Shown here: positions 26,060 through 32,753 of the stretch, piece by piece
How the letters are laid out: every line of letters starts with the position of its first letter
Numbering within the stretch: the first letter of the stretch is position 1
Source: an uncultured Bacteroidia bacterium
GTDB taxonomy: Bacteria; Bacteroidota; Bacteroidia; Bacteroidales; F082
Direction: 5' to 3'
DNA length: 56,637 nt
Assembly (NCBI GenBank): GCA_902787095.1
Contig: CADAFC010000003.1
Location: 1-56,637 of the forward strand
Notes under the pieces: model-generated
The model's database searches: none
What the model was told of the DNA's origin: nothing
The model's input: only the letters and a program-made list of their open reading frames with translations
Program-made: the position numbers and the translations under genes

Positions 26060-26807
26060 TATCTGGCTCCGGTTTGGTGTCGTTTGTCACATCGATAACC
26101 TTTGATGATGCGGCATAGTCTTCTGGCTTTTCCTGAATATTCTTGACAAGAGAACAAAGGATTTGTCCTGCCTTTGACATTTCTCTACGTTCTGCAGTCG
26201 TTGGTGGCGGTGCAAATGGAAGAATTACATCTGCTGCGGCTTTAAACGCGGCGACAAGGTTTGTCGGTAGTGCGGTGTTTTTAAGCGCGCTAACCTCTCC
26301 TCGTTTCATTGCGTTTTTTCGTTCGATGATTTCCATCACAGCAGTGTTCATTATGAAAAGAGCTGTTCCCGTGACAGACATTATCGATGGTGTATCAGAA
26401 ATCTGTAATGACTCTCTCCATTTATCTCTCGCAGTCTTAAGTTCTTCATATTGCGATTCGAGCGCGCCTGGTTCTTGTGACTTGACTATCTTTTCAAGAT
26501 ATTCATTGCCACGCGTTTCCTCTTTGAACTGCTCGATGGCGGATTGCCTTTGAGCTTCAAGGGAGCGTTCGTGTCTCGACTTCGCGACTTCGCCGCGATG
26601 ACCTTGTGTGGCTTCCATTGCAGCCCTAACGCGTTTTGACTGGAAGAACCTGATAACACGTTTCTTTAGTGCTGCCGGTTTAATATCTGCGGTCTTAGGC
26701 ACCATGACTTTTTTGTAAGCGTCGGTCATCGAGCATCCTTTTCGCCATTGTTCAACGACTTTAAGCTCATCTGGAGACAGTTCATTATCTGGATTAAAGT
26801 CTGACAT
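26049..26807 (-). CDS. Terminase small subunit-like protein
   Basis: About 252 residues from the ATG at 26807 (MSDFNPDNELSPDELKVVEQ), preceded by AGGTGA. The N-terminus has a helix-turn-helix-like region (GCSMTDAYKKVM, then RFFQSKRVRAAM), followed by a long charged helix. It is the first late gene and overlaps the TerL start by 11 bases. TGTCACAT sites begin ten bases upstream of the start codon. Confidence 0.82.
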   Translation of the reverse strand: MSDFNPDNELSPDELKVVEQWRKGCSMTDAYKKVMVPKTADIKPAALKKRVIRFFQSKRVRAAMEATQGHRGEVAKSRHERSLEAQRQSAIEQFKEETRGNEYLEKIVKSQEPGALESQYEELKTARDKWRESLQISDTPSIMSVTGTALFIMNTAVMEIIERKNAMKRGEVSALKNTALPTNLVAAFKAAADVILPFAPPPTTAERREMSKAGQILCSLVKNIQEKPEDYAASSKVIDVTNDTKPEPDNAG

Positions 26808-26816
26808 TGTATCACC

Positions 26817-26884
26817 TGTCACATTTGTCACATTATTTTACTTATCACATGTGACAAATTGTCACATGCATATCGGATGTGACA
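26817..26884. promoter_or_regulatory. TGTCACAT operator-like cluster, left side
   Basis: Perfect copies of TGTCACAT or its complement occur at 26817-26824, 26826-26833, 26849-26856, 26860-26867 and 26877-26884. The middle pair forms a 19-bp palindrome (9-bp arms, 26849-26867). They lie between the terminase start and the candidate -10 element, so a bound protein would block leftward late transcription. The binding protein is unknown. Confidence 0.7.
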
Positions 26885-26912
26885 AGGATAAATCATTCAG
26901 ACTAAAAGTCAA
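26885..26912 (-). promoter_or_regulatory. Candidate leftward late promoter
   Basis: On the minus strand, TTGACT (26907-26912) and TATCCT (26885-26890) are separated by 16 bases, a sigma70-like pair about 80 bases upstream of the terminase start. The TGTCACAT sites lie at its start point and leader. Confidence 0.45.
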
Positions 26913-26932
26913 GCATGGTTAAATGTGTGATC

Positions 26933-27038
26933 TTATTATATATTATATATTATATATTATATATTATATTATAATATTACTTATTATAATATAATATAAG
27001 ATAAGATAAGATAATATTATATATATTATATATAATTA
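26933..27038. repeat. AT-rich tract, locus 1 (7-bp TTATATA repeats)
   Basis: About 106 bases almost wholly A/T (one C, three G), including four tandem TTATATA units and later AAGAT repeats. It precedes a conserved block and 11-bp repeats in the same order as the tract at 41865-41942. It resembles a DNA-unwinding element; no gene is present. Confidence 0.8.
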
Positions 27039-27062
27039 CGAATTTCTGTCATGTCGTGTCGC

Positions 27063-27092
27063 AAGTCGTTGTTTTTGTTGGACATTTTTTCT
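27063..27092. other. Conserved 30-bp block, locus 1
   Basis: These 30 bases, containing GTTGTTTTTGTTGGA-like sequence, match 41966-41995 at 24 of 30 positions and lie at exactly the same distance from the first TTTAAAC repeat. It is a shared part of the duplicated module. Confidence 0.75.
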
Positions 27093-27180
27093 TTTAAACG
27101 CGATTTAAACGCCATTTAAACGATATTTAAACGTGATTTAAACGTGATTTAAACGTGATTTAAACGACGTTTAAACACGG
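27093..27180. repeat. Eight 11-bp iterons TTTAAACGNNN, locus 1
   Basis: Eight head-to-tail 11-bp units run without gaps: TTTAAACG followed by CGA, CCA, ATA, TGA, TGA, TGA, ACG, and a last TTTAAACACGG. The core TTTAAA is itself palindromic. One unit is about one helical turn, so copies face the same side of the DNA, as for an iteron-binding protein. Confidence 0.92.
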
Positions 27181-27209
27181 CGCGTTTGGACTTGACAATT
27201 CCGGTTTTT

Positions 27210-27253
27210 TGTCGCATTGATGTCACATCAAAGTCACATCAATGTCACATTTA
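27210..27253. promoter_or_regulatory. Four 11-bp TGTCACATCAA repeats in the methyltransferase leader
   Basis: TGTCGCATTGA, TGTCACATCAA, AGTCACATCAA and TGTCACATTTA lie in tandem with 11-bp spacing, between a TTGACA (27192-27197) and the ribosome site of the ParB-methyltransferase gene. They use the same TGTCACAT core as the left cluster, so one regulator may act on both divergent units. Confidence 0.75.
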
Positions 27254-27268
27254 TGACAGGAGACAATA

Positions 27269-28501
27269 ATGCAGTACGAGAATCGAAAAGTGTCAGATTT
27301 GATTCCATATGCAAGAAACGCAAGGACGCATAGCCCTGAGCAAATTGCAAAGCTTGCAGGAAGCATCAAAGAATTTGGTTTTATAAACCCAGTCATTATC
27401 AGTAATGATGGTGGAATTTTAGCCGGACATGGACGTGTAATGGCTGCCCAAAAGCTCGGAATGGATGAAGTGCCATGTGTGATTGAATCACACCTAACTG
27501 ACACACAGAAAAGAGCATATATTTTGGCAGATAACCGTCTTGCTCTTGATGCTGGATGGGATGAGCAAATGCTTGCTATTGAGATCGAGGAATTAAATGC
27601 TGAGGATTTTGATATTGATTTGCTTGGGTTTGATGATGATGAGCTATCAAAAATGTTGGATGAGACACCGATAGAGGTCACATCAGAAGAAGAAGCAACA
27701 GAGAGTATTGACGAAGACGCGCCCACGATAACAGTTGATGGCGATTTGTGGATTTTGGGTGATCACAGGCTGATTTGTGGAGACAGCCGAAATCCAGATA
27801 TTATTGATCGTCTTTTTAGTAAACAAAAACCTAACCTTATGGTAACTGATCCTCCATATGGTGTTAATTATTCGTATGTCCAAAAGGCAGTACCAGGACG
27901 CGCGCTGAGCAAGCGACAAGGAAAAGTTTTAAATGATGATAACCCTGATTGGACTGAAACGTTTTCGTTATTCCCTGGGGAGATAGCGTATGTGTGGCAT
28001 GCTGGACTTTTTACGGATGTTGTTCTTAAGTCTCTTCGGGACTGTGGCTTTACTGTCAATCAGATAATAATATGGAACAAGTCCGAATTTGCACTTGGGC
28101 ACTCAGATTATCAGTGGAAACATGAGCCATGCGCTTATGCCACAAAGGGCAAACATAATTGGAAAGGTGGACGAAATCAAAGCACTGTTTGGGACATTCC
28201 AATCATTCACAATACAAAAGAAGGCGCGTTCGGTCATTCGACACAGAAACCAATTGATTGCATGAAACGTCCTATTGAAAACAATTCAGACGTTGGCGAT
28301 TATGTTTATGATCCATTCTGCGGAAGCGGGACAACGATAATCGCGGCTGAACAAATCGGAAGAAAGTGCCTTGCGGTTGAGCTTTCGCCTCAATATTGTG
28401 ATATAATCATACGCAGATGGGAGCGGGAAACTGGAAAGAAGGCAGTCAGGGCGCCAGATGGTGCATTATTTGATGATTTGGATGGTCAAAATGCAGATTA
28501 A
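27269..28501 (+). CDS. ParB-like domain fused to DNA methyltransferase
   Basis: 410 residues with an AGGAG site. Residues 1-105 form a ParB/Srx-like domain (GILAGHGRVMAAQKLG). A methyltransferase domain follows: motif IV TDPPYGVNYS at residue 193 and the SAM-binding DPFCGSGTTIIAAEQIG near residue 348, an order typical of beta-class N6-adenine/N4-cytosine enzymes. It probably modifies phage DNA against restriction. It is first in the rightward block and directly beside the iterons. The spanin gene overlaps its 3' end. Confidence 0.92.
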   Translation: MQYENRKVSDLIPYARNARTHSPEQIAKLAGSIKEFGFINPVIISNDGGILAGHGRVMAAQKLGMDEVPCVIESHLTDTQKRAYILADNRLALDAGWDEQMLAIEIEELNAEDFDIDLLGFDDDELSKMLDETPIEVTSEEEATESIDEDAPTITVDGDLWILGDHRLICGDSRNPDIIDRLFSKQKPNLMVTDPPYGVNYSYVQKAVPGRALSKRQGKVLNDDNPDWTETFSLFPGEIAYVWHAGLFTDVVLKSLRDCGFTVNQIIIWNKSEFALGHSDYQWKHEPCAYATKGKHNWKGGRNQSTVWDIPIIHNTKEGAFGHSTQKPIDCMKRPIENNSDVGDYVYDPFCGSGTTIIAAEQIGRKCLAVELSPQYCDIIIRRWERETGKKAVRAPDGALFDDLDGQNAD

Positions 28502-28904
28502 ACACATCATCATCATCATTGCATATGGACTAATTTGTTTCGTCGGCAGTTTGGCTTTCGTCCAGTGTTCGGAAAGGGCCGCCCAAAAGGCCGTCAAAAA
28601 GGCCGAAAACGAGGCGTTCGCGGCAAAGGCGGATTTGGATATAGCCGTGGCCGAAAACGCGCGGTTAAACGAAAATATGGCCAAATATGACGATGTTTTG
28701 AAGCAGGCGTTTACGGCCATCGAAAAGGCGTATGAATCACATGGGAAACGGATTGAAGAAATACATGATTTGCCTACTGATTGGCTGCAGTGCGAGCTTC
28801 CTACAGGCGTGCAGGACGTGTTCGCCGAGTATTGTTACAGTGACGCAGAGAGAGAGGCCGCCAGAATCGTTGCTGAGTCCATGCGAAAAACCGATGGCAA
28901 ATAA
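28491..28904 (+). CDS. Inner-membrane spanin (Rz/LysB-like)
   Basis: 137 residues from the ATG at 28491 (MQIKHIIIIIAYGL), which overlaps the methyltransferase stop. Residues 5-22 are a membrane segment, residues ~27-95 a long charged helix, and the end has HDLPTDWLQCELPTGVQDVF, like the C-terminus of i-spanins. Together with the nested lipoprotein it would fuse inner and outer membranes at lysis. The codon-biased run of GGCC-rich Lys/Ala/Glu codons encodes the coiled coil. Confidence 0.85.
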   Translation: MQIKHIIIIIAYGLICFVGSLAFVQCSERAAQKAVKKAENEAFAAKADLDIAVAENARLNENMAKYDDVLKQAFTAIEKAYESHGKRIEEIHDLPTDWLQCELPTGVQDVFAEYCYSDAEREAARIVAESMRKTDGK

Positions 28905-29022
28905 GCTCGAAACGAATGAGGATTTGGCTATATTTACCAGTCAAGTTCTGTCCGCATGGGAAACGTGTGCGGCGAAGATAGACGCACTGCGTGAATATTT
29001 TGAAGTTGTCGATGATGGATAG
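28732..29022 (+). CDS. Outer-membrane spanin lipoprotein (Rz1/LysC-like), nested
   Basis: 96 residues, starting inside the i-spanin gene in another frame and extending past it. The N-terminus KKYMICLLIGC is a lipoprotein signal with an LIGC lipobox. RPPESLLSPCEKP and a C-terminal ALREYF helix match P2 LysC/Rz1-type o-spanins. The overlapping-gene arrangement is diagnostic of two-component spanins and implies a host with an outer membrane. The start could also be the ATG three codons on. Confidence 0.85.
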   Translation: MNHMGNGLKKYMICLLIGCSASFLQACRTCSPSIVTVTQRERPPESLLSPCEKPMANKLETNEDLAIFTSQVLSAWETCAAKIDALREYFEVVDDG

Positions 29023-29243
29023 TATTGACACTTTGTATTGTTTGAGCTATCTGTATGTCCATTCTGATTCTCATTGTGTGTTGGGAATTGGCCTTTGTCA
29101 CGAGGCAATGTGACGTGCCCCAATACAGGGGGCCAACGGTTTTGTTGTTTGGGCCGAAACCATCAAACAAGCCCCGGCAAAGCGCACACAACCTGCCGGA
29201 TTTTCGCCGACGGATACTCGAATGACACGAAGTCGGCATCAGC

Positions 29244-29321
29244 CAGATTGAGCTCGACCGGGAGAGCACCTAGAGCGATGACATCAACTAGGGGGAGTGA
29301 TGTTCGAACCATCACAATCTG
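29244..29321 (+). tRNA. tRNA-like fold A (abnormal anticodon loop)
   Basis: Acceptor CAGATTG/CAATCTG pairs over 7 bp (10 with flanks), D-arm GCTC-GACCGGGA-GAGC has the GG pair, and T-arm TGATG-TTCGAAC-CATCA is canonical. The anticodon stem CCTAG/CTAGG, however, encloses 14 bases instead of 7, and only one base separates acceptor and D-stem. CCA is not encoded. It could be a degenerate tRNA, one with an insertion, or a tRNA mimic; decoding is doubtful. Confidence 0.55.
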
Positions 29322-29329
29322 GCTGTTTC

Positions 29330-29411
29330 AGTCGGTAAAATGGACATCGTTTGACATTCAAAGACCCCGAATCTTTCGCCAGGCGACACGGTTCGAATCC
29401 GTGACCGACTA
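29330..29411 (+). tRNA. tRNA-like fold B, CCG in anticodon position
   Basis: Acceptor AGTCGGT/ACCGACT is a perfect 7-bp stem and the T-arm CACGG-TTCGAAT-CCGTG is canonical. Anticodon stem AAAGA/TCTTT holds a 7-base loop CCCCGAA, placing CCG (Arg) at 34-36, but position 33 is C instead of the near-universal U. The D-arm (AATG/CATT, 12-base loop) lacks GG, and the variable region has 10 bases. Starts nine bases after fold A. Either an odd tRNA or a tRNA mimic. Confidence 0.55.
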
Positions 29412-29412
29412 T

Positions 29413-29489
29413 AGACGGCACAAGATATTTTGGAGAGACAACCAAAAATCGCGCACATTCAAGTGAGCATCATGTTCGCGGTGCCGTCT
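29413..29489 (+). ncRNA. Multi-branched structured RNA downstream of the tRNA-like folds
   Basis: AGACGGCAC (29413-29421) pairs perfectly with GTGCCGTCT (29481-29489). Between them lie a hairpin TTTTGG/CCAAAA (with flanking GAT/ATC) and another closed by GCGCACAT/ATGTTCGC, forming a three-way junction. It begins two bases after tRNA-like fold B. A further hairpin TTTGCCAT/ATGGCAAA (29495-29519) and a terminator follow. No coding frame with a ribosome site is present. Confidence 0.6.
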
Positions 29490-29520
29490 TTAACTTTGCC
29501 ATCCTCCAACAATGGCAAAC

Positions 29521-29566
29521 AGCGATTGCCACTCTTTGTCGGTCGGGTGGCAGTCGCTTTTTTTTT
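29521..29566 (+). terminator. Strong intrinsic terminator abutting the transglycosylase start
   Basis: A 12-bp stem (AGCGATTGCCAC / GTGGCAGTCGCT, one G-U) is followed by nine T. The ATG of the transglycosylase gene lies three bases after the T-run, so upstream transcripts end just before that gene. Confidence 0.93.
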
Positions 29567-29569
29567 GCT

Positions 29570-30037
29570 ATGAGATACATACTGATACTTATTGTTACTC
29601 TGTTTCCGTTCGTATGCTTTGCACAAGAATCATGGCTGGAAAGATGCGAACCATATCGTGAACAGGTTCAAAAGATACTTGTCGATTATGGCGTTTCGCC
29701 GGATTACTACTTTTTGATGGTTGCTGAATCCAGATGTACACCAAAGGCTGAATCTGACAAAGGCGCACAAGGATTCTGGCAGCTTATGCCTAGGACGGCG
29801 AGAAAGTATGGATGCAACAATCCACATGATTTGGTTTGCGCCACAAAATCAGCCGCAAACTATATAAAACGCTTGAAATCCGAGTTCAAATCGTTTAAAG
29901 ATGTAATCGTTGCGTATAACATGGGCGGTCACAATTACATAAGATCAAAACAACCAACCAAAGAAGCTATTGGTCTTCATCAAAAGGTATTGAGGTTGCG
30001 CGATGACTATCAGCGATTTAGTAAAACGTCTGACTAA
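29570..30037 (+). CDS. Exported lytic transglycosylase (SLT domain)
   Basis: 155 residues. A signal peptide (MRYILILIVTLFPFVCFAQ) precedes the SLT domain: catalytic Glu in VAESRCTPKAES, then KGAQGFWQLMPRTARKYG and VIVAYNMGGHNYI. It would cut the glycan strands of peptidoglycan in the periplasm during lysis. The ATG follows directly on a terminator T-run and has no Shine-Dalgarno sequence, which is odd; later starts would remove the signal peptide. Confidence 0.88.
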   Translation: MRYILILIVTLFPFVCFAQESWLERCEPYREQVQKILVDYGVSPDYYFLMVAESRCTPKAESDKGAQGFWQLMPRTARKYGCNNPHDLVCATKSAANYIKRLKSEFKSFKDVIVAYNMGGHNYIRSKQPTKEAIGLHQKVLRLRDDYQRFSKTSD

Positions 30038-30224
30038 TCTTTATCGTGATGGCGTTGTCAATTCATCCGCTCAGGTGAAACTCGCGACAAAGATCAACGA
30101 TTGGTCGGAGCGGTTCGATTACTTTGAGATCAAGGTAATCGACAAAGATGTTTATCTGGTTCCGACTGATGTTTGGGACAGAAAAGAAAAGGTTGAACGC
30201 AAACCGTTCTATTTGGGAGGATAA
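30003..30224 (+). CDS. Small hypothetical protein
   Basis: 73 residues (MTISDLVKRLTNLYRDGVVN) starting inside the transglycosylase gene's 3' end, with TTGAGG nine bases ahead. A mixed alpha/beta sequence with a basic end (KVERKPFYLGG). Not recognised. It is followed after three bases by the next gene. Confidence 0.6.
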   Translation: MTISDLVKRLTNLYRDGVVNSSAQVKLATKINDWSERFDYFEIKVIDKDVYLVPTDVWDRKEKVERKPFYLGG

Positions 30225-30227
30225 CAA

Positions 30228-30614
30228 ATGACTTGCAACGAGACCGACAATATCACATTTGGCGATTGCACATTCAGAATCACAACCGCAAACAACCTGA
30301 TGTTAGATGCGTTGATTAAATACGCAATGATGTTGGATGTAATCACTAATGCAGGTGATGCGGAAACGCTAAACGTTGATGGTGTCATCAACTCGATACT
30401 TGCCGAGGGAATGGCAAAACGAACAAAAGACCTGTCAAAGCGGCATGGGTTTGATACATCTGGCGAGTTTGTAGAAGCATTGAACCTGTGCAAAGATGGA
30501 GAGGAAGTAAAAGCCGTCGTCCGGGATCAGGAGCTTGAAATGCTCAAGAAAACGCATGACGAAATACTGTCGCACATACCGCTTGAAGATTCGCAAAAGA
30601 AGTTTGAGTTTTAG
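30228..30614 (+). CDS. Hypothetical protein
   Basis: 128 residues with a strong GGGAGG site. Mostly helical after a short Cys-containing N-terminus (MTCNETDNITFGDCTFRITT). Predicted soluble. No known motif. It lies in the rightward block between transglycosylase and amidase genes. Confidence 0.7.
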   Translation: MTCNETDNITFGDCTFRITTANNLMLDALIKYAMMLDVITNAGDAETLNVDGVINSILAEGMAKRTKDLSKRHGFDTSGEFVEALNLCKDGEEVKAVVRDQELEMLKKTHDEILSHIPLEDSQKKFEF

Positions 30615-30625
30615 GGAGGTCGAAC

Positions 30626-30931
30626 ATGCACACCTACAAACTTGATACAATCAATTTCAAAGACGGCAAGTTTCACGTCAGATTTATCCCAAACTCCGAA
30701 CCTATAGAATTTGTCGTTTCCGACAAAAACGCAGAGAAGTTTTTCGATGCGTTGAAAGCGAACGATTATAAAACCGACAATCTACGTATCAGTACTTGTT
30801 TGAAAAACAACGGAAATAATGCCGATGAAATCTGCTTAAATGTACCATGCAAATTTGGTTTTGGAACTGAGCAAGGCGACTGGATTGAGTGTGAATTTGA
30901 ATCAGAACAAGAGCAAGACAAGGGAGAATAA
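30626..30931 (+). CDS. Hypothetical protein
   Basis: 101 residues beginning MHTYKLDTINFKDGKFHVRF after GGGAGG. Beta-rich with an acidic C-terminus (EFESEQEQDKGE). No recognised family. Gap of two bases to the amidase gene indicates a common transcript. Confidence 0.7.
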   Translation: MHTYKLDTINFKDGKFHVRFIPNSEPIEFVVSDKNAEKFFDALKANDYKTDNLRISTCLKNNGNNADEICLNVPCKFGFGTEQGDWIECEFESEQEQDKGE

Positions 30932-30933
30932 TC

Positions 30934-31506
30934 ATGTCATTTCACTATGGCAGCCGAAAAGGCAACAAAATAGAGTGGATTGTTTGTCATTACCCCGTTG
31001 CTCCGGGATGCAACGCATGGTGGTGTTATAACTACTATGAACGGACAAACGAGGCCAAATCTGCACATTACGCAGTAGGAACGACCGAAACGGTTAGCAT
31101 CATTCCTTGCTCGCTCGCTGCATATCACGTGGCAACGTCCGGCATTCAGACTTATTGCGGAGCGCGAAACTGCAATTCAATCGGCATCGATTTGATGGAT
31201 AATAAGCTGAACAAGCGGTCGATGTCGGTCAAAGATCGTGATTGGTATATTGATGAACGCACACTTGATAGAGCTGCATGGTTGATTGCATATCTGATGC
31301 GTCAGTATGACATTGATATTGATCATGTGGTGAGACACTACGGGGTGACGAGAAAATGTTGCCCCCGTCCTTTGGTTGGTGACGATATTAACGAGTATTA
31401 CAAGATTTCTGGCAATCAGAAATGGCAGGAATTTAAACAGCACATATCAGAAATCGTGAGCAAAACACACGAGTGGGATGCTGAGTATAGGGAGAACGTG
31501 AAGTAA
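30934..31506 (+). CDS. N-acetylmuramoyl-L-alanine amidase endolysin
   Basis: 190 residues of an amidase_2-like fold. Zinc ligands expected at WIVCHYP (His), the second His in DHVVRHYGVTRK, and Cys in KCCPRPLVGDD, the usual TGKxCPxP-like motif. It cleaves the stem peptide from glycan strands. No signal peptide, so it would reach the wall through a holin, unlike the exported transglycosylase encoded upstream. Confidence 0.88.
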   Translation: MSFHYGSRKGNKIEWIVCHYPVAPGCNAWWCYNYYERTNEAKSAHYAVGTTETVSIIPCSLAAYHVATSGIQTYCGARNCNSIGIDLMDNKLNKRSMSVKDRDWYIDERTLDRAAWLIAYLMRQYDIDIDHVVRHYGVTRKCCPRPLVGDDINEYYKISGNQKWQEFKQHISEIVSKTHEWDAEYRENVK

Positions 31507-31532
31507 CGTTCAAAGCAACAGGAGTAAAAGTT

Positions 31533-31880
31533 ATGGGCGAAATAAATTCATATCTCAATAGTCCACTTTTGAGGGTAGGAAAGGCGCAGTATAAGGTTGT
31601 TCGGGCTGAACCATGCAATGCAGGGATGAAGTTTACACTCAGGCCGGTTGTTCCTGGCTGCATTGAGGTTATTGCTTCGAGACCGGAAACGATCGAAGCT
31701 CTGGTCGAAAGGATGTCCGATCATTACATCAATGACGATTCGGATTGTGTAGAGTTTCGTGTCGATACAAATGGATACGCGAACGGTATCCGGTTTGAAG
31801 CTCTGGATGGTTGGCACAGCATCGATTCTGCTGTGATTTGTGATTCGATTTCGGAAGCAAAGGAGACAAACGATGTTTAG
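31533..31880 (+). CDS. Hypothetical protein
   Basis: 115 residues (MGEINSYLNSPLLRVGKAQY) with AGGAG eight bases upstream. Mixed alpha/beta, no motif recognised. Its 3' end overlaps the start of the next gene by eight bases. Confidence 0.7.
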   Translation: MGEINSYLNSPLLRVGKAQYKVVRAEPCNAGMKFTLRPVVPGCIEVIASRPETIEALVERMSDHYINDDSDCVEFRVDTNGYANGIRFEALDGWHSIDSAVICDSISEAKETNDV

Positions 31881-32193
31881 GTGGCACTACACAGAACAAA
31901 ACGAATATCCGAAACACGATGGAGACATGGTGTTTTGTCGGATACTGAATTATGGTTGTCTCGTGCTTGAATTTTTCAAAGATGGCAAAGGCTATAGTTT
32001 TATTGACAATAAGGGCAAGTCTTGGAATGTTTGCGGTTGGTGTTACGAAGAAGACATTTGTGACATGTTAGATGAAATGACGAGATTCTTTTTGATTCAC
32101 TCATACCCACCAGACAGAAAGGATGAAGACAACCCAAAGTATGGTGATTTTCGCAGGCTTGATCGGGAGACAAACGGGGGCGACGATGTTTAG
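31873..32193 (+). CDS. MFRWHYT-family protein, copy 1
   Basis: About 106 residues from the ATG at 31873 (GGAGAC upstream), starting MFRWHYTEQNEYPKHDGDMV. The next gene begins with the same MFRWHYT and similar upstream DNA (GAGACAAACG), so the two are tandem duplicates that have diverged. Unknown function. Confidence 0.72.
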   Translation: MFRWHYTEQNEYPKHDGDMVFCRILNYGCLVLEFFKDGKGYSFIDNKGKSWNVCGWCYEEDICDMLDEMTRFFLIHSYPPDRKDEDNPKYGDFRRLDRETNGGDDV

Positions 32194-32509
32194 GTGGCAC
32201 TACACATCCAAATTTGCATGTCCAGACCGCGATTGCATTGTGCTTGCTGAACTAGAAAACGATGAGTTTGTGCTTCTTCGTTACAACTACGACAAATGCA
32301 CATTCCGAGACGATAACTGTGTGCTTATGCCGTCCAAAGAAATCAAACGGTGGGCGTATGTATCAGAAATCGTAACGGTATTAGACAGGATAACAAGCCT
32401 CGTTTCGGACGCTGAGGCGTTATTTAGGAAACATTTGAACGACAACCAGACCGATTCTGCGACAGGGACGGTCAAAATGAAAACGGGAGAAGTGAGTTAT
32501 GAAGTGTGA
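32186..32509 (+). CDS. MFRWHYT-family protein, copy 2
   Basis: About 107 residues from the ATG at 32186, starting MFRWHYTSKFACPDRDCIV. It shares the first seven residues and a later (D/E)(V/I)xxxLDxxT pattern with the previous gene. The two genes overlap by eight bases. Function unknown. Confidence 0.7.
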   Translation: MFRWHYTSKFACPDRDCIVLAELENDEFVLLRYNYDKCTFRDDNCVLMPSKEIKRWAYVSEIVTVLDRITSLVSDAEALFRKHLNDNQTDSATGTVKMKTGEVSYEV

Positions 32510-32753
32510 CAACTGTGACAATCCGGCAACCATGCACAAACACTACGAGAAATCAGACGGCACGTTCGCTGATTCATACCTGTGCGATGATTGCTTTTTT
32601 AACGAATACGCCCGACTTGACACGGCGAATATTTGCGCTTGGTGCGGAAAAGATCTTACTTGCGAATCTCGTTGTTATGACAGGCAGAATCGAAAATACT
32701 GCACCGTCGATTGCATGAAACGGTTTATGGGGTATGAATACGGAAATGATTAG
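32499..32753 (+). CDS. Small zinc-ribbon protein
   Basis: 84 residues with three metal-binding pairs: CDNC (residues 3-6), CDDC (29-32) and CAWC (46-49), plus CTVDC. Two treble-clef or zinc-ribbon modules are likely. Such small proteins often bind nucleic acid or a host protein. The gene overlaps its neighbours on both sides. Confidence 0.75.
   Translation: MKCDNCDNPATMHKHYEKSDGTFADSYLCDDCFFNEYARLDTANICAWCGKDLTCESRCYDRQNRKYCTVDCMKRFMGYEYGND

Noticed and set aside
26849-26867. CRP binding site
   Set aside because: The centre has 7 bases between TGTGA and TCACA rather than 6, and the motif is repeated in a phage-specific array.
27093-27180. CRISPR array
   Set aside because: Units are 11 bp with no unique spacers; they are direct iterons, not repeat-spacer units.
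29074-29466. 130-codon open frame on the plus strand over the tRNA-like region
   Set aside because: It overlaps two folded tRNA-like elements and the branched RNA, has no ribosome site, and its composition is unlike neighbouring proteins.
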